5,765 nt of DNA from Zwartia sp. (GCA_030653405.1 JAURZO010000109.1:1-5765), one strand, 5' to 3'; positions 1 to 5,670 are shown, counted from the stretch's first letter. Translations and numbers: made by a program. Notes: generated by a model from the sequence alone, not told the origin.

Positions 1-1978
1 TCATGTCGCTCGCTTTCGTATTGGTATCCGACTTGGCTTGGCTCATGAGCGCGGCGCAGTGGCTTTCCTTGTCCTCACCAAAGTCGAGCAGCGGTATCAG
101 CGCACCTATGCCTGCCGTCACTACGCCCAAGGCCACCGCGAGGCCGACGCGCACGAGCGGGCCGCCCAGTTCAGGTCGCACCAACGGGGTCTTGAACGAT
201 CCGCTGATCGTGAAGGGGCCGCGCAGCGATGCCAAGCTAAAGCCCTTGCCCTGAGATTCCAATCGGAGGTGGAGCGATTCATCGGTGAAGTTCACATTGC
301 CGCTGCCAGTAATGCTGACCTTGGGGGTGTCGAGCAGCAGGGTTTTGACGATGAAATCGCCATCGACCGCTTTGAAATTGCTCACCATGCAAAGAATCGG
401 CACCTGATTGTCACCGCCCAGTAGCACCCCGAGCGAATTGGCCAGGTCGAGGTTCGATAGTCGAAGCATTAACTCGCTGACTGAGCCGCCATCCATGATC
501 AGCGCCGCTTCGCCATTCGCCAACGCAAGCATTTGAGCGATCGAGTTGCCGTTGGCATCAAGTTTGGCACGACCGCCCATGGTGCCGGTGTTGGCGTCAG
601 CCAGTTTGAATGTCGGGAACATCCGATCCAGGTGAAGACCTTTCGCAGTAATGTCTGCGCGTGTCACGATGCGTTGATTACGCCCATCCATTTCGATTTG
701 CGACACCAGATTTCCGCCGGCTACCCCAAAATCCAGCGGCGCGAGCTTGAGCGTGCCGTCATCTACGATGAGATGTGCTCGCAAGTTGTCGATTGGTATG
801 TTCCCGGTATGTATTTTCTCGCCGCGGAAGTGAATATCTGCGTTCGCCGCCTTCAGCTTTTCCAGGCTGAACGGCTCGCTCGGTAACACCCTGTCGCTGG
901 GCGGTGGAATCTCACTCGGCTTTGTACCGCGGTCAGCACCGATGAAGCCGCCTAGATCCTTCAAATCCAGATTTTTCGACACCAGATTGGCAGTGATCAT
1001 TTGCGGATGCTTGGCACGGTCGACCGCGAATTCTCCGGCGAGATCACTGTGTCCGACGATGCCCTTGAGTTTGTCAAAGGTCCACAAGTCATCGGTACGA
1101 TTCAGGAATCCGGCGAGCTTGTATGCTGGCGTGGGTGGAATAGGCACACCGATGATCGGAAAGAGCAACGCAAGGTCACTACCCTCGATCGTGAAGTTCA
1201 GTTTTTGCCCCTTGAGGCGGAGGGGATCGAGCAGCATACCGTCGATGCTGGCTTTGGTTGTACCAATCACTGCGCTCGCCTTGATCGGGTACGGACGGTC
1301 GGCGTTGCGCAGACTCAGTAAAGCCCCGCCTCGCGCGGTGAACGATGCCTGCAAACCCTTGAACAGCCCTTTTCCCGAGATATCCAGGATGCCTTCGGGG
1401 CTGTCCTTCACGTCTAGAAGCGTCTTGATGTCAAGCGTCAGGTCGGTTTTAATTTTGGGATCGCGGTACGTTGCGCTGCCGCGATCGATGGACAGTGTGC
1501 CGACGGTCGGAAATTGAAACGGCTTGTTCTTGTCCTGCTCGTTGGCAGTCCAGTTGGGTGCACCGTCCGTGTTGACTTCAAACGCAACATACGGCTCGGA
1601 TAGCGCAATTTCCGGAAACACCAAACTGCCCGCCAAGAGCTTGAGGATGTCGATCGTGAATTCAAGGCGCTTAATCCTGGCCATGCTGGGCTCGGAACTC
1701 CACGCCGCATTGCCGATGACAATGTCGTTGGCGACAATACGCGGTCGCAACGAAAGATGGACGTTCAAATCGCCACCGATGGCAAAGGTTCTATCGATGG
1801 AACTGCTGACCCTGCGCGCTATCGGGTCGCGCATCCAGTTCCAGTCCAAAGTTGCGACGACAAGAACAATCAGCGCGATAAGAGTAAGCAGGACACTGCC
1901 GATCCACTTGAGTGAACGAGGCAACGTCATGGCAGTAAGGGGAAGCGACGCGGACAATTTTTTCTGGGGAATAAACAT
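1..1978 (-). CDS. AsmA family envelope protein (3' end outside window)
   Basis: An open frame of 659 codons runs leftward and leaves the window without a stop, so the C-terminus is cut, probably by only a few residues. Residues 25-43 form one hydrophobic segment (WIGSVLLTLIALIVLVV) after a basic N-terminus, as expected for an inner-membrane anchor. It is followed by a large periplasmic AsmA-like region with motifs such as SIDRTFAIGGDL and a repetitive beta-rich pattern. A second hydrophobic stretch at about 611-631 and a Cys near 641 match the tail I know from this family. AsmA-like proteins are thought to span the periplasm and influence phospholipid transport or outer-membrane assembly; the specific role here is unknown. 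The start is uncertain: ATG at 1978 is the longest ATG start, while ATG at 1930 (MTLPRSLKW) fits the usual family N-terminus. Neither has a good Shine-Dalgarno. Family assignment is firm; no gene symbol is justified. Confidence 0.9.
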   Translation of the reverse strand, partial: MFIPQKKLSASLPLTAMTLPRSLKWIGSVLLTLIALIVLVVATLDWNWMRDPIARRVSSSIDRTFAIGGDLNVHLSLRPRIVANDIVIGNAAWSSEPSMARIKRLEFTIDILKLLAGSLVFPEIALSEPYVAFEVNTDGAPNWTANEQDKNKPFQFPTVGTLSIDRGSATYRDPKIKTDLTLDIKTLLDVKDSPEGILDISGKGLFKGLQASFTARGGALLSLRNADRPYPIKASAVIGTTKASIDGMLLDPLRLKGQKLNFTIEGSDLALLFPIIGVPIPPTPAYKLAGFLNRTDDLWTFDKLKGIVGHSDLAGEFAVDRAKHPQMITANLVSKNLDLKDLGGFIGADRGTKPSEIPPPSDRVLPSEPFSLEKLKAANADIHFRGEKIHTGNIPIDNLRAHLIVDDGTLKLAPLDFGVAGGNLVSQIEMDGRNQRIVTRADITAKGLHLDRMFPTFKLADANTGTMGGRAKLDANGNSIAQMLALANGEAALIMDGGSVSELMLRLSNLDLANSLGVLLGGDNQVPILCMVSNFKAVDGDFIVKTLLLDTPKVSITGSGNVNFTDESLHLRLESQGKGFSLASLRGPFTISGSFKTPLVRPELGGPLVRVGLAVALGVVTAGIGALIPLLDFGEDKESHCAALMSQAKSDTNTKASDM

Positions 1979-2003
1979 GGCAGTCTTGTCGGTCAATGGC
2001 GAA

Positions 2004-2051
2004 TCACACGTACTGAATTGTTGTGACCCATCGTTGGGGCTTAAGATGCAC
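2004..2051 (-). other. Possible 15-codon leader ORF before the AsmA gene
   Basis: A perfect AGGAGG (2058-2063) lies six bases before a GTG codon at 2051, the best ribosome-binding arrangement upstream of the AsmA gene. That frame reads VHLKPQRWVTTIQYV and stops with TGA at 2004-2006, 25 bases before the ATG at 1978. It is not in the AsmA frame. It could be a leader peptide that couples translation to asmA, or a chance site. A frameshift in the sequence joining it to the AsmA frame is less likely, because the AsmA N-terminus already looks complete. There is no recognisable peptide motif such as a run of one amino acid. Confidence 0.3.
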
Positions 2052-2063
2052 GATAAGCCTCCT

Positions 2064-2405
2064 GGAAATTAACGTCTGTGCGTTAACGAACGGAACGCCT
2101 CGAAACTAGCGCTTATAGTTATTTGTCGTAAGTGTCTGTTCTTGTCGACGCTCCGAGCCATTGTTCAAAATCACTACAGGGCGGCACGCATGAATAAGGA
2201 CCGAGTATTAGGTTTGGACGGTACGGAGCGAGCTTGTCCGATCGCACATTACCGCGTTCAGTCGGAAGTTCATGCCAGTAGTACTCGGGCGATCGCCAAC
2301 AACTATCCACCCCCAGAGACAAAACGCTCCCTTACACCGCATCGAACCCCCGTCTCCGCAGTCCGCAACACCCCCCACAGACCCGCATGAACCCAAACCT
2401 GTAAG
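2064..2405. other. Intergenic region between AsmA gene and ssrA terminator
   Basis: No convincing gene is present. Open frames here on either strand are under about 85 codons, lack family motifs and overlap each other. Visible structure is limited: a direct repeat of TTAACG (2069-2074 and 2083-2088), a TATAAG hexamer on the minus strand (2112-2117) that could be a -10 box for the AsmA gene but has no good -35, a 10-base palindrome GGCGATCGCC (2288-2297), and a C-rich plus strand at 2308-2394 with several runs of three to six C. The AsmA promoter presumably lies here, but I cannot place it. Confidence 0.5.
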
Positions 2406-2406
2406 C

Positions 2407-2437
2407 AAAAAAAGACCATCCTCGAAAGGATGGTCTT
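2407..2437 (-). terminator. Intrinsic terminator of ssrA
   Basis: Read on the minus strand, an 11-base-pair perfect stem (arms 2427-2437 and 2412-2422, AAGACCATCCT on the plus strand) closes a TTCG loop and runs directly into seven T residues. It starts eight bases after the CCA end of the tmRNA, where a terminator of its transcript is expected. The plus-strand side has no T tract, so it should act in one direction only. Confidence 0.9.
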
Positions 2438-2445
2438 GTGCGGTT

Positions 2446-2808
2446 TGGTGGAGCCGGGGGGAATTGAACCCCCGTCCGCGAGCCCTCTGCAGGCAGTTCT
2501 ACATGCGTAGTCGATTTACTTTTTGTTTAACCTTGGACTTAGCCAACCGACAGGCCGGACCTTGGCGATTCACTTGGATTTAAGAATTTGACGAGTGACC
2601 CGGCAAACCCCGATTCTTTGTAAATGACGCTGCTGTGGATTTCTCCACCTGACCCAAAGACAAATCAGTGCAGCGGCTCACCGCTTAAGCGGCCAGAGCG
2701 AAACGCTCGTCGTTGGCGTTTATAGTGTTTCCAGTGGATTTACGAGCGAACTGGTGCTCGGCATGCCCTGCGCTGTTTCGCGACCCACGTCGAATCCGGA
2801 TCGGCCCC
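2446..2808 (-). ncRNA. ssrA: tmRNA (ssrA), 363 nt
   Basis: tmRNA rescues ribosomes stalled on broken mRNA: it enters charged with alanine, then serves as a short message that adds a degradation tag. The 5' end at 2808 begins GGGGCCG and pairs with CGGCTCC before the 3' ACCA at 2446, giving a seven-pair acceptor stem. The third pair is G-U, the known alanine identity element for AlaRS. The T arm (GGGGG, loop TTCAATT, CCCCC) and the 5' block GGATTCGACGTGGGT are typical of tmRNA. The tag frame encodes ANDERFALAA, the betaproteobacterial form. It is a single-piece tmRNA, not the permuted two-piece type, with normal length. It has its own terminator and probably its own promoter. SmpB, its protein partner, is not in the window. 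Confidence 0.97.
2685..2717 (-). other. tmRNA proteolysis-tag reading frame (ANDERFALAA)
   Basis: Within the tmRNA, the resume codon GCC (2715-2717) is followed by codons for NDERFALAA and a TAA stop (2685-2687). With the alanine carried by tmRNA itself, the appended peptide is AANDERFALAA. The C-terminal LAA is the signal recognised by ClpXP and related proteases in other bacteria. The stop codon sits in the palindrome CCGCTTAAGCGG (2681-2692). Confidence 0.95.
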
Positions 2809-2832
2809 AGTAGTTCGATTGTAGACGAACAA

Positions 2833-2861
2833 TCTATAGCAATAGACCAATCACATGTAAA
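2833..2861 (-). promoter_or_regulatory. Candidate sigma-70 promoter of ssrA
   Basis: On the minus strand, TTTACA (2856-2861) is separated by exactly 17 bases from TATAGA (2833-2838). These match five of six and four of six consensus positions. Initiation about seven bases downstream would give a precursor with roughly 18 extra 5' nucleotides, compatible with RNase P trimming to the mature 5' end at 2808. A second hexamer, TACAAT (2818-2823), lies nearer the mature end but lacks a good -35. Confidence 0.5.
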
Positions 2862-2933
2862 AGAGTTCAGTCAATTGTCACAAATCTTCGTCGCGCAGAC
2901 TTTTTATCAATCTTGCAGACGTTTGATTCACTT

Positions 2934-3599
2934 TTATGTGTTTAAAAGCCTACGAATTGCCGGCCACATTTCTCTGGCCGACTGCACGCAATGATCGGCC
3001 TGCCAGGTTTCAACGGGATGATCGGGTCCGCAATAGCCATAACCGGCCGCAATAGAGGCCATGCCCGCGGCCCGTGCGGCTTGAATGTCGCGAATATCGT
3101 CGCCTACATACAGGCAGCGATCCGTCCCAAAGCCCACCTGTTGTGCCGCATGGAGTAAGGGTAGTGGATGAGGCTTGGAGTGCGCCGTCGTATCACCACA
3201 GACGAGGACTGCGCAGTCCTTATCCAGACCGAGCGAAACAACAAGGGGTTGTGCCAGATAGGTGGCTTTGTTTGTCACAATTCCCCAGGACAAACCTTTG
3301 CGGGAGATCTCCTCAAGCAACTCAGGGACGCCATCAAACAAGCACGTGTCCACATGCATCGCGGCTTCGTAGTCTTTTAAGAACTGTACGCGGTGCTGCT
3401 CATATTCGGGGTGCTCAGGCGTCATGTTCAGGGCGCAACGCAACAGACCACGTGCACCGGCTGAAGAGTAAGGCCTTAATACATCGATCGGTAAAGGGTC
3501 AAGCCCGGCCCGCACGCGCTGCATGTTGGCCGCAGCCGCCAGATCGGGCGCTGTGTCGGCAAGGGTGCCATCAAAATCAAACAATACAAGTGCGGTCAT
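2934..3599 (-). CDS. gph: Phosphoglycolate phosphatase, HAD superfamily (Gph type)
   Basis: The 221-residue product has the four HAD phosphatase motifs in order: DFDGT at 8-12 (nucleophile D8, acid D10), T109 in GIVTNK, K142 in SKPHP, and GDD at 166-168 followed by D171. The inserted helical cap lies at about 16-85. Length and the N-terminal LVLFDFDGTLADTAPDLAAA fit bacterial Gph, which hydrolyses 2-phosphoglycolate, a by-product of DNA repair and of oxygenation side reactions, in the cytosol. Close HAD relatives act on other sugar phosphates, so substrate is family inference. The ATG follows the ubiG TAA with no spacing, and AAAGGTGA (3607-3614), inside the end of ubiG, is a good ribosome-binding site. 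This indicates translation coupled to ubiG. No clear terminator follows; transcription might continue into ssrA. Confidence 0.9.
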   Translation of the reverse strand: MTALVLFDFDGTLADTAPDLAAAANMQRVRAGLDPLPIDVLRPYSSAGARGLLRCALNMTPEHPEYEQHRVQFLKDYEAAMHVDTCLFDGVPELLEEISRKGLSWGIVTNKATYLAQPLVVSLGLDKDCAVLVCGDTTAHSKPHPLPLLHAAQQVGFGTDRCLYVGDDIRDIQAARAAGMASIAAGYGYCGPDHPVETWQADHCVQSAREMWPAIRRLLNT

Positions 3600-4328
3600 T
3601 TAAACATCACCTTTGCGCGTCGCCATTAAGTAGTTGACGCTCGTATCTTGATTGAGCGAATAGTGTTCGGTGAGGGGGTTATACCCCATGCCGATCAGTT
3701 GATGTGTCGTGAGATGGGCTGCGCGTGCGGCTTGCGCCAACTCGCTGGGGCGCACGAAACTGCGCCAGCTATGTGTGCCGCGGGGGAGCAGGCGCAACAC
3801 ATACTCCGCGCCCACAATCGCAAACAAAAAAGACTTGGGGTTGCGGTTGATGGTCGAGAAAAATACCCAGCCTCCAGGCTTGACCAGCGTGGAGCAGGCG
3901 TGAACGATTGAGCCTGGATCAGGGACATGTTCGAGCATCTCCATGCATGTCACGACATCAAACTGTCCAGACTGCTCTGCAGCCATGTCCTCGGCGCTGA
4001 TACTTCGATAGGTAACAGGTACGCCGGACTCAAGACCATGCAGTCGCGCGACTTTGAGAGACTTGTCCGCCAGATCGATCCCAGTGACTTCTGCGCCTGA
4101 CCGTGCCATGCTTTCGGCCAAAATGCCGCCACCACAGCCAACATCCAACACTTTTTTACCTTGCAAGCCACCTGTCAACCCTTTAATCCAGTCAAGTCGC
4201 AGCGGATTAATCGCATGCAGTGGTTTGAACTCGCTGTTCGGATCCCACCAACGCGAGGCGAGGGCACTAAATTTATCGAGCTCAGCCTGATCCACATTAC
4301 TGGAGGCTTTGGAGGCGTCAGGATTCAT
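3600..4328 (-). CDS. ubiG: Ubiquinone biosynthesis O-methyltransferase UbiG
   Basis: UbiG carries out both S-adenosylmethionine-dependent O-methylations in ubiquinone synthesis, acting at the inner face of the membrane. From ATG at 4328 the product is 242 residues, matching the usual size of about 240. Visible family marks are FSALASRWWD (20-29), the block FKPLHAINPLRL (34-45), the SAM-binding loop VLDVGCGGG (60-68), acidic D85 at the end of the next strand, MEMLEHVPDP (129-138) and GTHSWRSFVRP (184-194). A TTG at 4385 would add 19 residues (YRESLKQ and so on) that family members lack, and it would translate the leader hairpin, so I prefer 4328, although its ribosome-binding site (AAAAGAA) is weak. 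The gene abuts gph directly and probably forms a two-gene unit with it. It lies 192 bases after ompA, separated by a terminator. Confidence 0.95.
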   Translation of the reverse strand: MNPDASKASSNVDQAELDKFSALASRWWDPNSEFKPLHAINPLRLDWIKGLTGGLQGKKVLDVGCGGGILAESMARSGAEVTGIDLADKSLKVARLHGLESGVPVTYRSISAEDMAAEQSGQFDVVTCMEMLEHVPDPGSIVHACSTLVKPGGWVFFSTINRNPKSFLFAIVGAEYVLRLLPRGTHSWRSFVRPSELAQAARAAHLTTHQLIGMGYNPLTEHYSLNQDTSVNYLMATRKGDV

Positions 4329-4351
4329 TGCGATTCTTTTAAAAAATGAGA

Positions 4352-4379
4352 CGGGAGTTGTCTGCTTGAGACTCTCCCG
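4352..4379 (-). promoter_or_regulatory. Imperfect hairpin in the ubiG leader
   Basis: On the minus strand CGGGAG pairs with CTCCCG (4374-4379 with 4352-4357). Inside it, GTCT pairs with AGAC (4369-4372 with 4360-4363), around a five-base loop with a small 1x2 internal loop. A run of six T follows five bases later, 23 bases before which the coding region has not yet begun. This resembles a weak attenuator or a leader structure that could govern ubiG. AGAC can alternatively pair with the later GTCT, so two foldings compete. Function is inference. Confidence 0.35.
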
Positions 4380-4440
4380 ATACAACCGATCTGGAGAGCA
4401 AACAAAGCACGTTGATACAGTAGCAAACTTTATCTCTTAA

Positions 4441-4471
4441 AAGAAAAAAGACCTCGCAAGCGAGGTCTTTT
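4441..4471 (-). terminator. Intrinsic terminator of ompA
   Basis: The perfect inverted repeat AAAAGACCTCGC / GCGAGGTCTTTT (4446-4457 and 4460-4471) folds with a short loop. On the minus strand it continues into a TTTTTTCTT tail. It lies about 50 bases beyond the ompA stop codon. The plus-strand reading also ends in TTTT, so it may have some activity in both directions. Confidence 0.9.
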
Positions 4472-4479
4472 AGATGAAT

Positions 4480-4501
4480 AAACCCTGCCGAAGCAGGATT
4501 T
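4480..4501 (-). other. UUCG-capped hairpin in the ompA 3' region
   Basis: In the minus-strand transcript CCTGC-TTCG-GCAGG (4484-4497) forms a five-pair stem with a C(UUCG)G loop, a notably stable tetraloop, extended after one mismatch by three A-T pairs. It lies between the ompA stop and the main terminator. It has no long T tract, so it is more likely an mRNA 3' stabiliser or part of a compound terminator. Confidence 0.55.
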
Positions 4502-4520
4502 ACCCGATCAACATCAAGAA

Positions 4521-5084
4521 TTACTTCTTGCTGCCGATGATTTCAACGTCTACACGACGGTTCTTAGCACGACCAGCTGCTGTACGGTTGTCAGCGACTG
4601 GATCGGACTTGCCTTTACCGGATGCAGTGATACGGTTGGCAGGAACGCCTTGCGAGACCAAATATGCTTTCACAGCATCAGCACGACGAATCGAGAGAGC
4701 CATGTTGTAGGCATCAGTACCGATCCAGTCTGTGTGACCGACGGCAATGATGGTTTCGAGGTTGATGTCTTTCGAACGGGCAGCAACCTGGTCGAGCAAC
4801 TTACGACCTTCTGGCTTGACGATTGCTTTGTCAAAGTCAAACAAGGCTTCGGCTTTGATCGAAATCTTGTCTGCCATTGGCTGAGCTGTCTTTTTGACAC
4901 ACTCGGCTGCAGCCGTAGCTGGGGTCCAGAAGTTGTCCTGCCAGCAGAGTTCATTGGAACCGTTCTTCCAAATGAGCTCACCTGAGCCGTTCTTCCAATT
5001 GTCTACCGTTTGCGCGGAAGCGACGCCAGTTGCTGTGAATGCAGCAAAGGCGAGTGCCAGAGCGAATTTGGAGGGTTTGTTCAT
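4521..5084 (-). CDS. ompA: OmpA family peptidoglycan-binding envelope protein
   Basis: The 187-residue product starts with a signal peptide (MNKPSKFALALAFAA onward) likely cut after VASA at residue 24. Residues 27-62 carry a short N-terminal element with tandem WKNGS-type repeats and two cysteines (C47, C62) that could form a disulfide. An OmpA C-terminal domain covers about 75-185, with FDFDKA (82-87), GHTD (116-119) and RRAD (133-136). D119 and R134 are spaced 15 apart, like the pair that binds diaminopimelate in OmpA proteins. At 187 residues it lacks the eight-stranded barrel of E. coli OmpA, so it is a short periplasmic or outer-membrane-associated form that ties the envelope to peptidoglycan. 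I132 replaces the usual Glu of the LSERRA motif. GAGGAG (5089-5094) four bases before ATG is strong and fixes the start, as expected for an abundant protein. The name ompA follows usage in Bordetella relatives. Confidence 0.9.
   Translation of the reverse strand: MNKPSKFALALAFAAFTATGVASAQTVDNWKNGSGELIWKNGSNELCWQDNFWTPATAAAECVKKTAQPMADKISIKAEALFDFDKAIVKPEGRKLLDQVAARSKDINLETIIAVGHTDWIGTDAYNMALSIRRADAVKAYLVSQGVPANRITASGKGKSDPVADNRTAAGRAKNRRVDVEIIGSKK
4944..4997 (-). repeat. 27-base tandem repeat in ompA
   Basis: Two adjacent 27-base units encode WKNGSGELI (residues 30-38) and WKNGSNELC (39-47). They agree at 19 of 27 bases, with the first 11 identical, and at seven of nine residues. The second unit resembles the WKNGxNELCW element conserved in this family, so the first may have arisen by duplication or be an ancient family repeat. 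Confidence 0.75.
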
Positions 5085-5155
5085 GTTTCTCCTCGTTGAG
5101 CTTGAAGCTGGATAAGTGACTCGCAGCGAACCCCCGCCGCAAATAAAAATTACAT

Positions 5156-5221
5156 CAGGAAACGGGTCCAGTGTAGCAACACAGAGAGCACTTTATTTGT
5201 AAATACCCGCTGGGTTTCCTG
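5156..5221. repeat. Inverted repeat upstream of ompA
   Basis: CAGGAAAC (5156-5163) and GTTTCCTG (5214-5221) are perfect eight-base arms. Next to them CCAG (5168-5171) pairs with CTGG (5210-5213), or GGGT (5164-5167) with ACCC (5205-5208). The intervening segment contains minus-strand hexamers TTTACA and TACACT, but they are 22 bases apart, too far for one standard promoter. The repeat could be an operator around the ompA promoter or an RNA leader hairpin. Its centre lies about 100 bases before the ompA start. Confidence 0.45.
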
Positions 5222-5580
5222 CGTGCTGATGGAATCTTAAGGCATTTGATGAGGTTTAGTCACTCTTCTGATGCGCTAGAGGCATTCGGATGCGTATTTA
5301 TACGCTCAGAGGGGGCTTCTTGTTGCTTTCTGACAACAATAGTTTACGTTTGGACGCAATTTAGCCAGATTCTCGTGCTGAAAATCTTTGATTTTTTGGG
5401 AGACAAGACAAAACCTCTCCGGAGAAGATGGCATTTCGACTCACTAAAAATAAAAAAGTTCATCAAATTTTTAATTTTTTTCTGTTTTGGTCAAAACTGC
5501 GCAAAGCCGTTCAAAACCGAACAAGTTTGGCCTGAGGGGAGGGGCACGTCAGTTAGTCGCCTACAGCCCTGAGTGCCCGG
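5222..5580. other. AT-rich non-coding region between ompA and gyrA
   Basis: No gene is recognisable. One open frame on the plus strand (5246-5572, TTG start) reads through low-complexity A and T tracts, has no family motif and is treated as chance. Visible elements are GCGTAT-TT-ATACGC (5292-5305), the palindrome TCTCCGGAGA (5416-5425), phased A and T tracts at 5446-5481, and GTTTTG-GT-CAAAAC (5484-5497). The tracts suggest curved DNA, which could influence the divergent ompA and gyrA promoters. No RNA gene was recognised. Confidence 0.5.
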
Positions 5581-5582
5581 TG

Positions 5583-5622
5583 TAGAATCCAAGGTTGACC
5601 TTTAGCACTCGCTTTTTACCAT
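5583..5622 (+). promoter_or_regulatory. Candidate gyrA promoters
   Basis: Two overlapping candidates precede gyrA. One has -10 TAGAAT (5583-5588), four of six and preceded by TG, with only a poor -35 (CCTACA, 17 bases upstream). The other pairs TTGACC (5595-5600), five of six, with TACCAT (5617-5622), four of six, over a 16-base spacer. Leaders would be roughly 75 or 40 bases. I cannot decide between them from sequence. Confidence 0.4.
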
Positions 5623-5670
5623 TTCGACCCCGTCTCGGGTTTTCAACCGCTGTCATTTGTTGCGAACTTT

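Noticed and set aside
942..1517. A 191-codon open frame on the plus strand, with others at 38-424 and 1524-2072
   Set aside because: They lie antisense to the long AsmA frame, show no domain-like composition, and vanish once AsmA is recognised.
2288..2297. GGCGATCGCC palindrome resembling the cyanobacterial HIP1 element
   Set aside because: Only one copy was noticed and the organism is not cyanobacterial, so it is treated as chance.
2119..2322. A 67-codon minus-strand frame upstream of the AsmA gene, and an overlapping one at 2208-2408
   Set aside because: No recognisable motif, no convincing ribosome-binding site, and the two overlap in different frames.
2407..2470. Possible phage or island attachment site at the 3' end of ssrA
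   Set aside because: ssrA is a common integration target, but no integrase, no repeated copy of the tmRNA 3' end and no foreign gene is present in the window.
2272..2583. Plus-strand frame of 103 codons
   Set aside because: It runs through the ssrA terminator and the 3' third of the tmRNA on the opposite strand.
3074..3637. A 187-codon plus-strand frame across gph
   Set aside because: It is antisense to gph, which has all four HAD motifs, and its product is Arg/His/Ser-rich as expected of a shadow frame.
4329..4385. N-terminal extension of UbiG from the TTG at 4385
   Set aside because: UbiG family proteins begin near the ATG at 4328, and the extension would translate the leader hairpin without a good ribosome-binding site.
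5246..5572. A 108-codon plus-strand frame with TTG start before gyrA
   Set aside because: It crosses A and T tracts that create Lys/Phe-rich runs, has no family motif, and its ribosome-binding site is marginal.
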